From Armatimonadota bacterium (GTDB lineage: Bacteria; Actinomycetota; Acidimicrobiia; Spongiisociales; UBA5794): a stretch of 8,183 nt of DNA. The DNA is taken from assembly GCA_008501565.1 (NCBI GenBank), contig QQUL01000221.1, positions 1 through 8,183 of the forward strand. Direction: 5' to 3'. Shown in pieces: positions 6,368-8,183 of the stretch. Below the pieces are notes generated by a model. That model saw only the letters and a program-made list of their open reading frames with translations, was not told where the DNA came from and made no database searches. The first letter of the stretch is position 1; the number at the start of each line of letters is the position of its first letter. The position numbers were made by a program, and so were the translations under genes.

Positions 6368-6777
6368 TGAGGATCGGCGAGGTTGGAAGTGAGGTGGGGG
6401 TGGATCCACCGACGATCCGTTATTACGAGTCGGTGGGTGTATTGCCGGAACCGGATCGGACCACGTCGGGGTATCGCACATACACGGCGGAGGATGTGGA
6501 GCGGCTTCGGTTCGTGACTCTGGCGAGGTCGCTGGGTCTCGGTTTGGATGACATCCGCGACATCCTCGGATTCCGGGATCGGGGTGAGGCACCCTGCGGG
6601 TATGTGCGTTCAGTGTTGGATCGTCAGGTCGAAGCGGTAGCGCAGCGCATCCGCCAACTCGAGGCGCTATCCGCCGAGCTGGCACGACTGCAACTGGTGG
6701 CGCGCACCCTGCCCGATATCGAGGCGGAGGACCCGTGTGTGTGTCACATCCTCCAACCCGCGGGGACACAGCACTGA
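6367..6777 (+). CDS. Second MerR-family metal-responsive regulator
   Basis: A 136-residue MerR-family protein (from the ATG at 6367), colinear with the regulator at 3643-4047. The N-terminal helix-turn-helix has MRIGEVGSEVGV and TIRYYESVGVLPEP, with GYRTY at 36-40. A long dimerisation helix (about 80-115) follows. Candidate metal ligands are C77 (APC) and the tail C124-V-C126-H127, the same unusual CxCH tail as the first regulator. The start overlaps the preceding stop as TGATG, which indicates translational coupling; an in-frame GTG at 6364 is a less likely start. It probably regulates the promoter at 6078-6108 and may cross-talk with the merA operator. Metal specificity (mercury, copper, zinc or cadmium type) is not settled by the motif. 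Confidence 0.88.
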   Translation: MRIGEVGSEVGVDPPTIRYYESVGVLPEPDRTTSGYRTYTAEDVERLRFVTLARSLGLGLDDIRDILGFRDRGEAPCGYVRSVLDRQVEAVAQRIRQLEALSAELARLQLVARTLPDIEAEDPCVCHILQPAGTQH

Positions 6778-6828
6778 TTGTGGAATCGAGAACAGCGGCA
6801 CTCTTGACCGCAAGGAGTTGATGAAGAA

Positions 6829-7044
6829 ATGGCAACCGCAATAACGAAGACGTTCACGGTGCGAGGCTTCCACTGTTCGGGTTGTTCGGACAATCTCGGG
6901 TCGGCGTTGAGCAAACTTGATGGTGTGATCCGGGCCCGCGCCGAGTACGAGGACGGGCGGGTGGAGGTGCGGTTCGACCCGGACCGGGTGTCGGAGGACG
7001 ACATGCGGGAACAGGTCCGCGCCTCGGGCTTCGAGCCTGCTTGA
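6829..7044 (+). CDS. Small HMA-domain metal-binding protein (MerP/CopZ-like)
   Basis: A 71-residue single HMA domain with an intact metal loop, GFHC16-S-G-C19, followed by the helix (DNLGSALSKLDGV), the central strands (VEVRFDP) and a short C-terminal GF end. It would bind one soft metal ion through the two cysteines and pass it to a partner, most plausibly the HMA domain of the ATPase encoded 12 bases downstream. There is no signal peptide, unlike periplasmic MerP of Gram-negatives, so a cytoplasmic chaperone role fits better. AAGGAG (6812-6817) is 11 bases before the ATG. The gene lies 51 bases after the second regulator and probably in the same transcript. Confidence 0.85.
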   Translation: MATAITKTFTVRGFHCSGCSDNLGSALSKLDGVIRARAEYEDGRVEVRFDPDRVSEDDMREQVRASGFEPA

Positions 7045-7055
7045 TCGTGGCGGCG

Positions 7056-8183
7056 ATGGCACAGAACAACACGGACACCCGGGGGGACGGCGGCGAGGAC
7101 CAGGCTGCATTCCGGATGAAGATCGGTGGCATGTCGTGTTCGTTCTGCACCTCGACGATCGACAAGGCCTATTCGCGGATCGATGGGGTTTACGAGGTGG
7201 GGGTGTCGCTGGCGCATGAGGAGGGGCTGGTCAAGTATGACCCGTCCAAGGTCACCCCCGAGCAGCTGCGTCGCACCCTCGAACAGATGGGCTACACCTA
7301 CCGGGACCCGGAAAAGGTCCGCAGCTTCGAAGAAGAAGCCGCCGAGTTGCACCGGGAGCGGGGCCGGTTGATCACCGTGGGTAGTTTCACTGTGGCGAGC
7401 GTGCTTCTGATGCTGGTGGGACAGTGGCTGGACCTGGTGGAGATTCCGTTGATGCCGTGGCTGTTGTTGGCGTTGGCGTTGAACACGATGTTCGTCACCG
7501 GCTGGTTCATCAAGAAGATGGCCTGGGCGTCGCTGCGACGTGGCATCCTCAACCAGCACGTCCTGTTGGAGTTCGCCGCCTTTGCCGGGATCGCCGGCGG
7601 GTTCCTTGGATTGTTCGTGTTGGACGATTTCCCGGTCGGTGATTTCTTCGCTGCTGCCACGCTGGTCACCACCTATCACATCCTGTCGCACTACTCGTCG
7701 CTGGTGGTGAGGACTCGCTCATCGCAGGCGGTGCGGCGGCTCATGGCGTTGCGCCCCGACACCGCCCGGGTGATCCGGGACGGTGAAGAAACCGAGATTC
7801 CGATCGACGAGGTTGTCGTCGGCGATCGGGTCCGGATCCGGCCCGGCGAGTCGATCCCAGTCGACGGTTCTGTCTCCGACGGGGTTTCGGCGGTGAACGA
7901 GGCGCTTGTGACCGGAGAGTCGATCCCTGCCGAGAAGGTCCCCGGTGACGATGTCATCGGAGGGTCGATCAACCAGACCGGCACCCTTGTCGTCTTGGTG
8001 TCCCGGGTCGGCGATGACTCGTTCCTATCTCAGGTTGCACGTTCGATCGACGAGGCGCGCAGTCTCCGCCCCGGTGTTCTCCAACTCGCCGATCTGGTTC
8101 TTCGCTACTTCGTACCGGCGGTGCTTGTCTTCGCCGCCGCCGGGTTCTTGATCTGGACTCTGATCCCGGCTCTTTTGGGCGAC
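7056..8183 (+). CDS. Heavy-metal P1B-type ATPase, N-terminal 376 residues (runs off the right edge)
   Basis: A membrane pump that moves soft metal ions using ATP; partial, with no stop before the window ends. Seen: an N-terminal HMA domain (about 21-86) with GGMSC28-S-F-C31; a charged helix (about 86-104); hydrophobic segments at about 105-122, 134-152, 168-190 and 197-218; the actuator domain with IRPGESIPVDG (261-271) and TGES (286-289); and the start of the next membrane segment (351-370). The CPx membrane motif, the DKTGT phosphorylation site and the ATP-binding domain would lie beyond 8183, so the transported metal cannot be called. The fourth membrane segment ends in YHILSHYSS (H208, H212) where related pumps usually have a GxxLE-type end. 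The start is ATG 7056 or GTG 7047. No strong ribosome-binding site is seen, so translation is probably coupled to the HMA gene ending at 7044. Confidence 0.9.
   Translation, partial: MAQNNTDTRGDGGEDQAAFRMKIGGMSCSFCTSTIDKAYSRIDGVYEVGVSLAHEEGLVKYDPSKVTPEQLRRTLEQMGYTYRDPEKVRSFEEEAAELHRERGRLITVGSFTVASVLLMLVGQWLDLVEIPLMPWLLLALALNTMFVTGWFIKKMAWASLRRGILNQHVLLEFAAFAGIAGGFLGLFVLDDFPVGDFFAAATLVTTYHILSHYSSLVVRTRSSQAVRRLMALRPDTARVIRDGEETEIPIDEVVVGDRVRIRPGESIPVDGSVSDGVSAVNEALVTGESIPAEKVPGDDVIGGSINQTGTLVVLVSRVGDDSFLSQVARSIDEARSLRPGVLQLADLVLRYFVPAVLVFAAAGFLIWTLIPALLGD

Noticed and set aside
6744..7691. Long minus-strand open frame of 315 codons
   Set aside because: It lies antisense to the second regulator's end, the intact HMA gene and the ATPase, all of which have clear domains; high-GC codon bias creates such shadow frames. 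Its His/Gln/Arg-rich composition has no domain.
1..8183. CRISPR array, insertion sequence or rRNA
   Set aside because: No regularly spaced long repeats, no transposase and no rRNA-like sequence are visible; the only repeats are the short octamers around the integrase.

Overview
The window looks like accessory DNA from a high-GC Gram-positive bacterium, most likely an actinobacterium. This rests on the GC-rich codon use, the zinc-ribbon/single-helix membrane protein of actinobacterial style at the left, and the lack of an encoded CCA on the tRNA fragment. The species cannot be read from the sequence.

Layout. (1) Positions 34-1656 (+) encode a 540-residue membrane-anchored protein with an N-terminal zinc ribbon and a duplicated four-cysteine extracellular module. 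(2) Positions 1657-2137 contain no gene I can support. (3) Positions 2138-2179 hold the 3' half of a CAT-anticodon tRNA with no 5' half beside it: a probable attachment core. It is followed by a near-perfect 34-bp palindrome and a cluster of short CGGTAGAA/TTCTACCG repeats. (4) Positions 2377-3515 (-) encode a tyrosine integrase that has lost one base just before its last catalytic residues. More CGGTAGAA repeats lie directly upstream of it. (5) Positions 3643-5796 (-) carry a MerR-type regulator and a full-length mercuric reductase (merA) with an N-terminal metal-binding domain, each preceded by a MerR-type promoter. (6) Positions 5868-6077 are a control region between divergent transcription units. 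(7) Positions 6155-8183 (+) carry a small metal-binding-domain protein with one cysteine of its CxxC pair missing, a second MerR-type regulator, a second small metal-binding protein with an intact CxxC, and the first 376 residues of a P1B-type metal-transporting ATPase that runs off the right edge.

How it may work together. Three promoters share the same architecture: a 19-bp spacer carrying an ACCTTcaa...ttGAGGT-like dyad. They stand before merA, before the first merR, and before the right-hand operon, so the mercuric reductase and the ATPase operon are probably one metal-responsive regulon read by two related regulators. MerA reduces Hg(II) to Hg(0) in the cytoplasm. The two small metal-binding proteins and the ATPase would handle metal ions by binding and membrane transport. 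No merT or merB is visible here. The integrase, tRNA fragment and repeats suggest the resistance genes travel on an integrative element, whose own integrase may now be inactive unless the frameshift is a sequencing error.
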